A stretch of 64,000 nt of DNA, from the NCBI GenBank assembly GCA_028554795.2, contig CM068842.1:50117574-50181573 (forward strand). The letters are read 5' to 3'. A model generated the notes under the pieces. That model was not told the DNA's origin. It was given only the letters and a program-made list of their open reading frames with translations, and did not search any database. Origin of the DNA: Sinohyriopsis cumingii (taxonomy: Eukaryota; Mollusca; Bivalvia; Unionida; Unionidae). This document shows, one piece after another, positions 12,122-24,959 of the stretch. Both the position numbers and the translations under genes were made by a program. Within the stretch, counting starts at the first letter, position 1; each line of letters starts with the position of its first letter.

Positions 12122-12882
12122 GATATTTAGATCTATTAATGTTTGACCTAATTAAGAGGGCCACACTTTGCATGTTTAGGTCTATTGATGTGTGACCTAA
12201 TTAAGAGGGCCAAACTTTGCATGTCTAGGTTTATTAATGTGTGCCCTACTTAAGAGGGCCAAAACTTTGCATGTTTAGGTCTATTAATGAGTGACCTAAT
12301 TAAGAAGGCAAGCATTGCATGTTTAGGTCTATTAATATGTGGCCTAATAAGGAAGGTCAGCACTGTACGCTTATGTATATTAATGTGTAACCTAAATTAG
12401 AAGATCAGCATTACATGTCTAGGTCTAGTGATGTGTGACCTAATTAAGAGGGTCAACATTGTATGTTTAGGTCTATTAATGTGTACCAGTTAAGAAGACC
12501 AGTATTGTATATTTAGGTCTGTTAATTTGTGACCTAAATTAGAAGATCACCACAATATGTTTAGGTCTGTTAAATTTGTGACCTAATTAGAAGATCAGCA
12601 TTGTATGTTTAGGTCTGTTAATTTGTGACCTAAATTAGAAGATCAGTATTTTATGTTTAGGTCTGTTAATTTTGTGACCTAAATTAGAAGGTCACCACAG
12701 TATGTTTATTTCTGTTAATTTGTGACGTACATTAGAAGATCAGCATTGTATGTTTAGGTCTATTAATGTATGACCTAATTAAAAAGGTCAGCATTGTTTG
12801 TTTACGTTTATTAATATATGACCTAATCAAGAAGATCAAGATTGTATGCATAGCTCTGTTAATGTGTGACCTAGTTAAGAAG
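12122..12882. repeat. 49-50-bp tandem array with an inverted repeat in each unit
   Basis: About 15 units. Each contains 'ttaggtctattaatgtgtg' followed by 'acctaattaagag', then 'ggccaacattgcatg' or a variant of it. Within a unit 'ttaggtc' and 'gacctaa' are reverse complements about 11 bases apart, so every unit can form a 7-bp stem. Divergence between units is moderate, which suggests an old array. Confidence 0.9.
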
Positions 12883-13178
12883 TTGGTTGTCCTTAACCAT
12901 ATTTGCCACTTACACTTTACCATCAAATTACAATAACATTATTTTCAATAAACATGTGAACAAAATAATGGGAAAGATTTATTTTCATTTGAAACATGAT
13001 TTCATTTTCATAAAAGGAAATGAAATAGCGAAGAAGAAAGGAAGAAGAAAGAAAACGAAACTCATTAGAGGAGATATACTAAGATCTCAATTTTCATATT
13101 TTAAATTACACTTGCAAATTAAATCTCAGTAAGGAACCATTTAGATTCAGTTTAATTCGTAATACTAAACGTTATCTT

Positions 13179-15095
13179 CCATGCACTCTTAGATCATTTT
13201 CCATACTCTTTTAGTTCATTTTCCACACTCTCTTAGTTTCTTTTCCATACTATTTGAGTTCATTTTTGTACACTGTTAGTTTATTTTCCATTCACTGTTA
13301 GTTAATGTTCCATACACTGTTAATCTATTTTCTATACTCTTTTAGTTCATTTTCCATACTCTCTTAGTCCATTTTTTAAACTCTTAGCTTATTTTCTAAA
13401 CTCTTTTAGTTCATTTTCCATACTCTCTTAGTTCATTTTCTATACTCTTTTAGTTTATTTTATATACTCTCGTAGTTCATTTTCCATACTCTTAGTTTAT
13501 CTTCTAAACTCTTAGTTCCTTTTCAATACTTTCTTATTTCATTTTCTATACTCTTTTAGTTCATTTTCCATACCCTCTTAGTTAATTTTCTATATTCGTT
13601 TAGGTCATTTTCCATACTCTCTTAGGTAATTTTCTATACACTCCAACTTCATTTTCATTACTCTTTTAGTTCATTTTCCATACTCTTTTATTTCATTTTT
13701 TTTATACTTTTTTAGTTCATTTTCTATACTCTTTTAGTTCATTTTCCATCCTGTGTTACTTCATTTTCTATGCTCTCTTAGTTCATACTTCATACTCTCT
13801 TAGTTCAATTTTGCATACTCTTTCAGTTCATTTTCGATACTCTTAGTTCATTTTTCATACTTTCTTAGTTCATTTTCCATACACTCTTACTTTACTTTCA
13901 ATAGTCTCTTAGTTCATTTTCCATACTCTTTTAGTTCATTTTCCATACTCTATTAGTTCATTTTCCATACTCTCTTAGTTCATTTTCCGTACACTCTTAG
14001 TTTACTTTCTATACTCTTTTAGTTAATTGTTCCATACACTCTTAGTTTACTTTCTATACTCTCTTAGTCGATTTTCTATACTCTTTTGGTACATTTTTCA
14101 TACACTCTTAGTTCATTTTCCATAATCTTTTAGTTCAGTTTCGATACTCTTAGTTCATTTTCCCTACTCTTTTAGTTCATTTTCCATACTCTTTTGGTTC
14201 ACTTTCTATACCTTCTTAGTTCATTTTCCATACTCTCGTACTTCATTTTCCATACTCTTTTAGTTAATGTTCTATACTCTTTTAGGTCATTTTTCATATG
14301 CTCTTAGTTCATTTTCCATACTCTCGTACTTCATTTTCCATACTTTTAGTTAATGTTCTATACTCTTTTAGTTCATTTTCCATACTCTCTTAGTTCATTT
14401 CCTATACTCTCTTACTTCATTTTCCATACTCTCTTAGTTCTATTTCCATACTCTTTTAGTTCATTTTCGATACTCTTAGTTCATTTTCCATACAATTTTA
14501 GTTCAGTTGACATACACTCTTAGTTTACTTTCTATACTCTTTTAGTTAATTTTTCCATACACATTTAGTTTGCTTTCTATACTCTCTTAGTTGATTTTCC
14601 ATACCCTTTTGGTTCATTTTCCATACTCTCTTAGTTCATTTTCCATAATCTCTTAGTTCAGTTTCGATACTCTTTTAGTTCATTTTCCATATTCTTTTAG
14701 TTTACTTTCTATACTCTCTTAGTTCATTTTCCATACTCTCTTACTTCATTTTCCATACTATTTTAGTTCATTTTCTATACTCTTTAAGTTCATTTTTCAT
14801 ACTCTCTTAGTCCATTTTCCATTCTGTCTTAGTTCATTTTCTATACTCTCTTATGTCATTTTTCATACTCTCTTAGTTCATTTTCCATGCTCTCATTTCA
14901 TTTCATATTCTCTCTTACTTCATTTTCCATACTCTTTTAGTTCATTTTCCATACACTCTTAGTTCATTTTCTATACTCTTTTAGTTTATTTTCCATACTC
15001 TCTTAGTTCATTTTATATACTCTTTTAGTTCATTTTCCATGTTCTCTTAGTTCACTTTCTATGCTATCTCTGAGTTCATTTAAGATACGCTTAGT
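13179..15095. repeat. 22-bp tandem array, about 85 units
   Basis: Units follow 'tactcttttagttcattttc' plus 'ca', with 1-3 bp length changes in the T-runs and frequent c/t and a/g changes. The + strand is strongly pyrimidine-rich across nearly 2 kb. No frame runs through it. The array grades into unique sequence around 15090. Confidence 0.95.
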
Positions 15096-15224
15096 TCGTT
15101 TTCATTATTTCTCACATATTTCTTCTTCTTGTTTTTGTGGAATGTAAATAAAGCGTCTGAAGTATGACAACTGTAGTTACTAGTTTGCTATTGTTAATTT
15201 GATATTTAATAATGATAATCACCA

Positions 15225-15905
15225 GTGACATAAAGAAAGTAACCAAGATGTGTAATAATAACATAAGGAAGTAGGCAAGGTGTTACTACTACTACTACTA
15301 CTACTACTACTAATAATAATCATAATAATATCAATAATAATAACAGTAATAATTATCAGTAATATATAAGAAAGTAGTCGAGGTTTTTAAGAACATCATC
15401 ATCATCAACAACAACAACAACAACAATAATAATAATGATAATAATACCAATAATCAATAATACATACAGAAGTAGACAGTGTGTGAAGAAGTGAGTGAGT
15501 GAGCTGGAATTTTAATGTAGCTTTGACAATTTCAATCATATCGCTACGATGTCTGCAGTGTGACAGTTTATAGTGATGTCTAATACGGTGCCATTATGCC
15601 GCAGAGATGTAGCGTGATGTCCCAGCCAGTCACATTATCCTGATACCAGGCTGACCAGTCCTAGAGTTAACTTGATGAGCGCCTAGCTGTTAGTACCATT
15701 TTTATGTCTTTGGTATGACTCGGTCGGGGTTCGAACACGTGACCTTCGCATCCTAGGCGGACGCTATAACCACAAGGCCACTGGTGTGGTCAAAGGTATT
15801 AATAATAATAATAATGCATCAGGAAGTATGAAATGTGCTAATATTATTAGGTCCAAAATGTGTAAAGTAATTATGCATGGTGTTAATAATAATAATAATA
15901 ATATG
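15225..15905. repeat. Degenerate microsatellite-bearing array split by a SINE
   Basis: Repeated phrases such as 'ataaggaagtaggcaaggtg', 'ataagaaagtagtcgagg' and 'acagaagtagacagtgtg' are each followed by an (ACT)n, (CAA)n or (TAA)n tract. After the SINE at 15490-15785 the pattern resumes with (TAA)n, 'aagtatgaaatgtg' and another (TAA)n. A 95-codon frame at 15786-16073 is made of this repeat and the next array. Confidence 0.65.
15490..15785 (-). mobile_element. tRNA-derived SINE family 1, copy 2
   Basis: Same family as the copies at 6934-7247 and 47423-47740. On the minus strand it shows a decayed tRNA-like head (the B-box region reads 'gttcgaaccccga' after one change), the shared body around 'agcgatatgattg' and a 'ctcactcactcac' tail. 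It is more diverged than the other two copies. No clear target duplication could be found, partly because it sits in a degenerate tandem array. Confidence 0.85.
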
Positions 15906-16570
15906 GCACTTTCTGAGTCGCAAGAAATCAATCTATTCAGAAATATGGCAGCATTGTATTTAGCACGTTACAGAGCCGCAAGAAATCAGTATATTCACAA
16001 TTATGGTAGCAGTTTATTTGGCATGGGACTGGCTGAGTCAGAAGAAATCAGTACATACAGGGGATTATGGTAGCAGTGTATTTGGCACGACTGACTGAGT
16101 CGCAAGAAATAAGTCTATACATGATTATGGCAGCAGTGTATTTAGCATGCCATTTAGTCGCAAGAATCAACTTATTCAGGATAATGACAGCAGTGTATTT
16201 GGCATGGCACTGACTGAGTTGCAAGAAATCAGTATATACACAAATATGGTAGCAGTGTATTTGACATGGCATGCCACTGAGTCGCAAGAAATCAATTTAT
16301 TCAGAGTTATTGCATCAGTGTATTTGACATGGCACTGACCGATCTCAAGAAATCAATTTATTCAGAGTTATTGCATCAGTGTATTTGACATGGCACTGAC
16401 TGAGTTGCAAGAAATCAATTTATTCAGGAATATGCCAGGAGTGTATTTGGTATTTGGCATGGCACTTTGAGTCGCAAGAAATCAGTACATTCAGGGTTAT
16501 GACAGCAGTGTATTTGGCTTTCCACTTAGTCTCAAGAGATCTATTTATTCAGGATTATGGCGGCAGTGAA
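15906..16570. repeat. 61-bp tandem array, 11 units
   Basis: Units carry 'gagtcgcaagaaatcaat', then 'ttattcag' or 'tatacag', 'attatggcagcagtgtattt' and 'ggcatggcactgac'. Unit lengths vary from 58 to 67 bp. Apparent frames on both strands (for example 16147-16338 + and 16048-16287 -) arise from the repeat and lack any recognised domain. Confidence 0.93.
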
Positions 16571-17160
16571 TACAGAATAATACACATGGACATCATTAAG
16601 TCAGTTCATAAAGCTTAATTGGATTAGACAATTATTTAAGTCAACTTCTTCCTGGAAGAATTTGGTTCATCTTGGATTTTATACTTCTGTCTTAAATGTA
16701 ATGTATTTTGGTAATAAATGTGCGCAAAGTTAGACTGACAAACAATGAACCGCTTGTAGCAGGAAATTGTGTTGTATTTTGCTGAAATACAACTGGAGTA
16801 AAACTGCATTAGTGAAGAAAAAATGTTATATTTACCAAGTTGACATAATGCCAATAATTAAGTAGATAATGTATATTTTACAGAGAAGGTATTTACTAGT
16901 TATTGCATAACAAGGGGTAGATATAGTGTCATAGAATGTTCATTTGTTTTCAGTTTTTGAGCAGCGTTGGGAGAAATTAAACTTGCAATATGAATTAAAT
17001 ACTGCCTTACTATATTAGAGGCCAAACATTAAAAATATAGTTTCAAGTGCCATTATGTCCATATATATTAGTAAATTATTAATGAAAGACAACACGGGAT
17101 TGTTGTGAATTTGTACTACCTTTGTTGAAACGGTGATGATTTCTTTCTTCAGATACGTGC
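16571..17160. other. Unassigned spacer
   Basis: About 0.6 kb of AT-rich sequence between two tandem arrays. No gene or element is recognised. Confidence 0.5.
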
Positions 17161-17470
17161 AAATGGAATGCAACATTAGGTCTTCCATATACATTCTACA
17201 GGTGTAAATGGAACGTAACAATAGGTCTTCCACATACATTCTACAGGTGTAAATGGAACGTAACATTAGGTCTTCCACATACATTCTACAGGTGTAAATG
17301 GAATGCAACATTAGGTCTTCCATATACATTCTACAAGTGTAAATGGAACGTAACATTAGGTCTTCCACATACATTCTACATGTGTAAATGGAATGCAACA
17401 TTAGGTCTTCCACATACATTCTACAGGTGTAAATGGAATGTAACATTAGGTTTTCCACATACATTCTACA
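17161..17470. repeat. 45-bp tandem array, about 7 units
   Basis: Units read 'aaatggaacgtaacattagg' then 'tcttccacatacattctaca' and a short link. Because 45 is divisible by three and one minus-strand frame lacks stops, a 149-codon frame at 17015-17464 runs through it with a 15-residue period (MYVEDLMLHSIYTCR). Codon-position bias cannot be judged from so few units. I treat the frame as a by-product of the repeat. Confidence 0.92.
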
Positions 17471-18473
17471 ATGTTGACATTTCTAGAGAACTCTGTTGAT
17501 TTGGCAAACGTAAAACACGAGCATCTTTGTTATGTTTGACGATGATATGCTTTGCGCTTATGATTTATATAATTTCTAATCACGGTTTATGGTATAAATG
17601 GCTTATAATTTTCTTTTAGCTTGAGTTCCATAACTCTCCTTTGGATCAACACTGACTGGACGAGCAAAACATGATTATATTAATAGATTTGTTACTTTTC
17701 TTGTGCCGGTGTTTTTACAATAAACAACGTGATACAGTGTCTTCCTAATAATCATGTCATTTCGAAATTAAGCTTGTTATATTTGCGCAAAGAAAGAAAC
17801 CCGGATGAATTCTTGGGTGACACAAATATAACTAGTTAGAGCAATATAACATCTATGTTTCGGCTATCTCGTTCTTTTATATTAATCTTTTGGTACGTTT
17901 ATTGTTCACATTTTGAATACGCTACTTTAAAATCGCTATTTCTACATTTTTACGAAACAAATGTATATATCAAAGAGAAGAAATATTTGTGAAATGTACA
18001 GGAAAGGAAAGCTATTATTTATCTAAGAATGATGTGAATTGAAGATTTGAAATAAAAGATTGTAGCCAGGGCCAGGTAAGACAATCAGATCTCGGTGCGA
18101 TTGGTACAGTTATTATCAGCTCAGAATTCCAAATGCATACTTTTCATCCAAAACGTAGTTTTTGCAAGGTTAATGAGGAACATACGTTGTAAATGTAAAG
18201 CAGTATGCTACAAAATCGCAGAGAAATCTTGATTTATGTAAAATCTGCTTGCTAAACATTCACAATATTGTGATAATTTATGACAAGTCGTTGATTGATT
18301 GCTAATAGGTCCACTTATTTTGGTAATATCGACAGAAACTGGACCCTGCCTGTATATTTCCAAAACTGTAAGAAATACATTTTTCGTCCATATTAATCAT
18401 GGCCAGCGATGTAATATAGTTTTGACGTGTAGAAAAAAGGCATTTCTTTTGCTGATATTTTTTATTCATATAA
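17471..18473. other. Unassigned sequence
   Basis: About 1 kb of AT-rich unique sequence. No gene, splice context or repeat is recognised. Confidence 0.5.
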
Positions 18474-18622
18474 CGAACAGACTGGCAAAGCAGAATCAAG
18501 GTCAAGAATCAAGGTCAAGACTAAATATATAGTTGCAACCGTAGATTGGCATATCAGAAACAAGGTCATATCTACATTATACGGCAGTAAAACAGACTGG
18601 CAGATCGGAGTCAAGGTCAAGG

Positions 18623-18686
<64 letters not shown>

Positions 18687-18980
18687 TTGGTATATAATCT
18701 TCAAAGTAGTAGTAACAGACTGGCAGATCAGACTCGAGATCATAAATAAACTATATTGTAGTAAAAACAGTCTGTCAGATTATAATCAAGGTCATAGCTA
18801 CAATACGAAACAGATTGGCAGATAATATTCAAGGTCATAGCTAAAATATACAACACATTGGCAGATCATAATCAAGGTCACAGCCAAAATATATAACAAA
18901 CTGGCAGATCGGATTCAAGGTCATAGTTGAAATATATAACAAATCGACAGATCTGAATCAAGTTCGAAACTAACAATTAA
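18474..18980. repeat. Degenerate tandem array of about 60 bp with embedded (TA)n
   Basis: About 8-9 units carry 'acagactggcagatc', 'aatcaaggtcatagct' and 'aaatatataa'. A pure (TA)n tract of about 57 bp at 18626-18682 sits where one unit has the ordinary 'atatat', so the microsatellite probably grew from the unit's own short TA stretch. Confidence 0.85.
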
Positions 18981-19060
18981 TAGTAGCAAAATCTAATCTT
19001 TTCGCTCGGACTTCTCCCTGCATCAGATTTCTCATCTTTTGCGCATTTGCTAAAATTAGT

Positions 19061-19215
19061 ATCGACTTGTTTACTTATGCTGGTGTCGAGGTACTATCGG
19101 CCTCTGGCTTTGTGACAGTGTATAAATAATTCAATTAGACGCGCGTGTCGACTTGTACATATGCTTGTGTCCTGGCACCATCCAGCTCTGGCTAGAATAA
19201 TGTACACTGCGCATG
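19061..19215. repeat. Short diverged direct repeat, two copies
   Basis: Two adjacent segments share 'tcgacttgt', an 'atgctggtgtc'-like stretch and 'ctctggct'. They look like an old local duplication of about 85 bp. Confidence 0.5.
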
Positions 19216-20410
19216 TTGTACTTGAAACATGCCGAATTCCTGTTACTATCAGTTGAAAAGTTTAATAGTCATAAAAAGAATTATATTAAACTCTCAAGAC
19301 AACTTAGCACGTGTAGCTTTACTCTATCAGTTCTCGATTTTAATTTTATAAATTTTAATAACATCTTATCATCTTATTTGACATCATGTTATTATCTTAT
19401 CAATCGCTATTTCATTTACATAATAACAGCAGAAGAACGTTTTACAATATTTTATGAACTTTAAAAGTTCCAAAATTAAATAGGTTGCAATAGTTAGGTC
19501 ATCCAAGTCCAACCACCATTCACGATATTATTGGATAGATGAATGAAAGTTTATTTAAACTATTTTATGTCAGTCTGTGCTTTACACGAGGTTATCAGGA
19601 TGAAACATAGACTAGCTGAGATGATATAAAAACAAACGTGTACGACGACTTTGCTTGCCAATGGAATAACGACACTCTGTCGGGCTAAATGTATTGGTCG
19701 GTTAGTTTCCAGTTTTATTACATCTAAGGTTTTTAAAAGAAGTTCTTCGGAAAGATAATAGAAGTCTTGATTTTTCTTTTCTTTCATTCTATATCTACCA
19801 TAGATTTCTGACGGGTTCTATTACATATGGTATGGTTATATATTCATACTGTCGATGCCAGAATGAAAGTATCCACTTCAGTCCCTTAACAATGTAATAT
19901 TATAACCAGTTATTGGCTTGGATATATGTTGCGGTAAAATTTTGATAGAATGAGAAGAAAACACACCAAAAAAACGAATCATCATGAAAGCGTATCGTTT
20001 CAAAAAGAGGTCTACTTAACATCCGAATTACGCGGTAACACAAAAGTGAGAAGAATGCTATTTTTATTTACATCCCATAGTATCAGTCTGCTGATATACT
20101 TACCATCTAAGCGATACTGATATCTCTTCGAGTCTCAGACTTGATAGTGGAACTACATGATAACATTTTACATGAAGCAATGAAATTCGAGTTTTGTTCC
20201 TAAGCATTAACAAATGTGCACCTTCCTAGTCAAGTGCAGCAAATGGATCTTTTGCACACCGAAGCGAAAAGTGTTTTTTATGCGAAGGGCGTGCCTATTA
20301 TTGTCTAACTGATTCACCATACATCTTCTCTTTGAAACTATAACGAATTTATGCGTAGACGATTAAAGGTTCATGTTTTGTTGCAGTCGAATGCAATATC
20401 AAGTCCTAGC
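19216..20410. other. Unassigned AT-rich sequence
   Basis: About 1.2 kb with only short low-complexity frames. No gene is supported. Confidence 0.5.
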
Positions 20411-20556
20411 TTAAGTCAGCTTAGAACGTTTGCTTTGTGTGTACTAAAACGAATAAGGTTAGAACATTTGCTGTGTGCAAAAACTGAATCAGTTTAGACC
20501 CTGTGTGTGTTATCATAAACGTGTTTTTGTTTGCGATAATATAAATAAATAAATAA

Positions 20557-20627
<71 letters not shown>

Positions 20628-21275
20628 TACTGAATAATTGTATAATTTTGTGCATTTTGCTGAACGAGTTTGCACTATATGGTTTTGTATGATCAGTCAT
20701 GTGGGTAACGTTTTCATAAAGAGACATGCATATTTTATCTCTGTGTTTCTTATTATTTACAGTTCGGTCAGGAATACATCCCTTCGTATTGCATGCACAA
20801 GGGGACGATTCTAATGCAACAATGTATATGCGACAGCCGGGTCCGAGATTAAATTTAGGCCTGCACAGTGCATGAGTGTCTCTCCATTTTCTGCTAGCTC
20901 TATGTTTATCCGTTTAGAGATAACTTTGTAGACAAGGTGATTATGTGTCAAATAGGTCCGTTCATGGTCCACTGTCGTCTCCAATAAATGCAAAATCCTA
21001 GACTCATTTGTCGCCGCCGTGTGTGTGATTTTTCAAAGAGGGCATATACGAGTCGATGTGATTCCAAAAGACGTAATCGTAGAAGGATAAGAGTCAAGTT
21101 AGAGCTTTAGCTTTGTGCGTAATTATTTGAGTCTAGTTAGAGCTAGTGCTATGATCGTTGTAAGCTGAGTCAGGTCAGACCTTGTGCTGTGTGCGTAATA
21201 TGCGAGTCGGGTTTGACCTTGTACAGTGTGGTTACTAAAGTGAGTCACGCAAGACTGTGTGCTGTGCGTATTTAC
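20411..21275. repeat. Degenerate tandem array split by (TA)n and dispersed repeat B
   Basis: Units such as 'agtcagcttagaacgtttgc' followed by 'tttgtgtgta' occur at 20411-20515. Related units ('gagtcaggtcagaccttgtg' followed by 'ctgtgtgcgtaat') occur at 21088-21275. Between them lie (AAAT)n and (TA)n (20542-20622) and dispersed repeat B. The array appears older than the insertion. Confidence 0.6.
20672..21010. repeat. Dispersed repeat B, copy 1
   Basis: Collinear with 23519-23860 in the same orientation. Shared stretches include 'cactatatggttttg', 'atgatcagtcatg', 'gggacgattctaatgca', 'gacagccgg', 'ggcctgca', 'tccattttct', 'gtccgttcatggtcca' and 'cctccaataaa' or 'ctccaataaa'. By eye about three-quarters identical. 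No tRNA-like boxes or terminal inverted repeats are seen. A non-autonomous element is likely, but its family is unknown. Confidence 0.85.
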
Positions 21276-23518
21276 TACACTAAACATATAAATTAAATGG
21301 TATCAGAAAACAAATTGTTTCATTCGATAAATTCATCACTTTATGTATACGTAAATTTCACATGGTTCAGGTTTCCTTTGTAAATTTTTTGAGCTCAAGA
21401 CAAGAGGTTTCTCTCAATGTGTTCGGAGGGTACAAATATTTCCCAATTCGTTTCTTTTCACGAATCATAATCGACCCTTCCATGCTCCATATAATTCAAA
21501 GATAAATGATTTATACACTTTGTTTCATTTATAGATTTTCAGATGGCGTTACGTCATAATGTCCAGTACTCTGATTTTCATTTCTTCTACATTTTGTTAG
21601 TTGAGGTGACAATGTGTTCGTTTTCCGTTACAGGTTTCATTTTCAAATGTTCGTTTAAAATTTATGGTGAGTTTTAGTTACTTAATGAGCTTGAATATTC
21701 ACTTTTAACATTTATCCCCTGTGACTATAACTGTGATAGCCAGAACTAACAGATTATGTCAAGTTATCTATGTATATTTGGTACAGAGCTTTTAGCCATC
21801 AATACATAATTGTAATGGTCGCGAAATGATATTATATGGCAGAATGCCGATAGAATAAAGCTTCAAACAGAGTGGAATGTTTTTATAAGGTGGTACCAGC
21901 TTCTATACCATTATCCTCTCTGTTGTTTGTTTGTGTAAGCCTTTCGAAATATTTCTTCATGGAAAAGTCTTTTATTCATAAATATCTTACCGTAGATGAT
22001 GTAAAACGATATTATTGAATCAATCTTATATTACCAACGTGCGTTTCCAAAACGTCAGAAGATAACGAATAATAGAAACAATGAAGGACTTGTACGTCAC
22101 ATCTATATTAAGGCGCAGATTATTTTCTCTAGTGTAACATTGCCATGGTTTCCAAAACAACAAGCAATCTGTAGCCCCAAAGGAACAACTCACCAGGGAA
22201 CATATACTGGGTAATCTCTGTAAGTACATCAGGGAATAGGTTCTAACTTGAATAATTTCTTTGTATTCTTCTATAAAGGTGTAGAAACTTAAACCATGCA
22301 GGAAGTTCTTTTCAAATTCTCATTGTCCATATCCAGGGTGAATATAGCTTAAGTTTTTATTGGAAGTACAAGAATTTCTAACAGGAGGTAGAAAGGGTTG
22401 ACTGATGACGATCAGTCTTTAAGAGAGTATCGAGACTTGAAATAACTTGTGTCACGTTGGGTTCTTCGGCTTTTATGGCTTATCTAGGACTTGGGGCAAA
22501 AAGAAGTGAAACTGTTGGATGCTAGGTGCAACTTTCGGTAAAGGCTGTTCCTTTACAATTTATACAAGCTGCCAGCAAATGTTTGTGGATTTTATTCACG
22601 CATTGTTGTGGAGGGTTCAGCTAATATCTTTTTGAAACTGTTACAGTTCCTGTGAGGTCTGTCTTGATAAATTATATCATTCTAGAGGTAGATTTGTGTA
22701 CCCGTGGTTTACATAATATTATGTCACTCGTTCGCACATCTAATCATTTAAACTTAATTACTAAAGGCGCCATCAATATTTGGTATAAAAAATTCCTTTG
22801 CACCGGAAACGTTAAGAACAGCAGCAAGGTGTACACGCTTTAATTGCGCACATTTTTTTCTTAATCGTTTCTCCAAAACTTGTTATCGACTGCTCATGCC
22901 CGTGAAGATCTTGCCTTCTGTGTTTTACCTGAGCACAAATGAATCGTGGGCATGCATTATGACAATGTATTAAGAGTAAAGGTATTTAACAAAATCTGTC
23001 TGAAATATATAAAAAAAAAACAGGTACGTATTTTCTCAAGTTTTATTTTACTCAAAGCTAATGGAACGCTTCGGATAAATAATATCAGAATGTATGCATC
23101 GTACAAAACATAGTATTCATCGGCCTTGTGAACTTATAGACTTTTATAATTCTCGAATGAAAAGAATTAAAGTGTGCAAAAAATTGCTCTCAACGAAATA
23201 AAAAGTGTCCAAAGATAATCAAAAATGATCAATTAAAGAAACACCGACAATGTCTTTCAAACATGTTGTTACCTGTATATGGGTGTACCTCTACCAAACT
23301 ATCATTTGGCACGTAATTTACTCTTTGTCTTGAGAGACTTCATACGAAGGTTGTATTAAGAGTACGACTGAGCAAGGGAGAAACATCTTCAGTTCATCAT
23401 TTGGAACCAACACTAAAATTATATTTAGTTTGCTACTCAAACACTTATCCATACCGTGTTGGTCTTTGCGATAAGAATATAAAAGTTTCTCAATAATCAT
23501 ATAATTGTGTGATTTCCC
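21276..23518. other. Unassigned sequence
   Basis: About 2.2 kb. Short frames (22026-22229 -, 22652-22843 +, 23318-23500 -) have no recognisable domains. No gene is supported. Confidence 0.5.
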
Positions 23519-23860
23519 AGGACACTATATGGTTTTGAATGATCAGTCATGGAGGTAAAGTTTTCACTAGACAGACATACGAAATTTATCTCGCTGTTTC
23601 TCTCTCAGTATATACAAGTGTGAAATGAATGCGTGTCTTAGTATTGTGTACACAAGGGACGATTCTAATGCAGCAATACATTTGTGACAGCCGGTTTCGA
23701 GATTAAAATTTGGCCTGCAAAGTGCATGTGTTCCTGTCCATTTTCTCCTAGCTTTATTTTTGTGTCGTTACGGACATTTTTATAGATAGGATTATATGTG
23801 TGAAATTAGTCCGTTCATGGTCCAATGTCGCCTCCAATAAATTCAAACCCGGGACTCCGC
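23519..23860. repeat. Dispersed repeat B, copy 2
   Basis: Partner of 20672-21010, with the same order of conserved stretches and several short indels. It lies in unique sequence, so it helps define the element ends: from about 'cactatatggttttga' to about 'cctccaataaattc'. Confidence 0.85.
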
Positions 23861-24170
23861 CTTATATATATAATATCTACAATTTTCTTCAATCCGGATT
23901 CTTTATAGGCTTGTATTTCGTGTGTATTCGTGTTTTTTACTTTGTCAGGGTGGGGATATGGTGAACGGTGTGACTCTAAATGAGGTATAATATAATTATC
24001 AGCTCTTCCATGCCAAACTTATCTTTGCGTATACTTTCTATTTCGGTTTCTCCACTCATTGTTGAGTTTAAAAATGTATACAATTTGATGATTATGAATT
24101 TCTTTTTTTATTGCAACTGATTACAAAGGTACATCTTCGATCGTGGCCATAGCCAAAAACTGTTTAGTTC

Positions 24171-24884
24171 TACATTAATTCGCATTTACATAGGATTCAT
24201 GCTACATTAATTCGCATTTACATAGGGTTCATGCTATATTATATCGCATTTACGTAGGGTTCATGCTATATTAATTCGCATTTACATAGGGTTAATGCTA
24301 TATTAATTCGCATTTACGTAGGGTTCATGCTATATTACATAGGGTTCATGCTATATTAATTCGCATTTACGTAGGGTTCATGCTATATTAATTCGCATTT
24401 ACGTAGTGTTCATGCTACGTTACATAGGGTTCATGCTATATTAATTCACATTTACGTAGGGTTCATGCTATATTAATTCGCATTTACGTAGGGTTCATGC
24501 TATATTAATTCGCATTTACATAGGGTTCATGCTATATTAATTCGCATTTACATAGGGTTCATGCTATATTAATTCGCATTTACATAGGGTTCATGCTATA
24601 TTAACTCGCATTTACATAGGGTTCATGCTACATTAAGTCGCATTTACATAGGGTTCATGCTACATTAAATCGCATTTACATAGGGTTCATGCTACATTAA
24701 GTCGCATTTACATAGGGTTCATGCTACATTAATTCGCATTTACATAGGGTTAATGCTACATTAATTCGCATTTACATAGGGTTAATGCTACATTAATTCG
24801 CATTTACATAGGGTTCATGCTATATTAATTCGCATTTACATAGGGTTCATGCTATATTAATTCGCATTTACGTAGGGTTCATGC
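24171..24884. repeat. 32-bp tandem array, about 22 units
   Basis: Units read 'attaattcgcatttacatag' then 'ggttcatgctat'. At least two units are shortened and lack the 'attcgcattt' part (near 24335 and 24421). A c/t variant ('tacgtag' or 'tacatag') and a 'tatatt' or 'tacatt' variant are grouped in blocks, a sign of local unit duplication. Confidence 0.96.
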
Positions 24885-24959
24885 TTGTAGAAGAAGAAAA
24901 CGCAATTTCATTATGCATACTACACTTCTTATTCATCGAATATTGCAAATAATGGAAAT

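Noticed and set aside
17015-17464. Secreted or repetitive protein gene with 15-residue repeats
   Set aside because: A 45-bp tandem array divisible by three explains the frame; the non-repeat part has no recognised domain.
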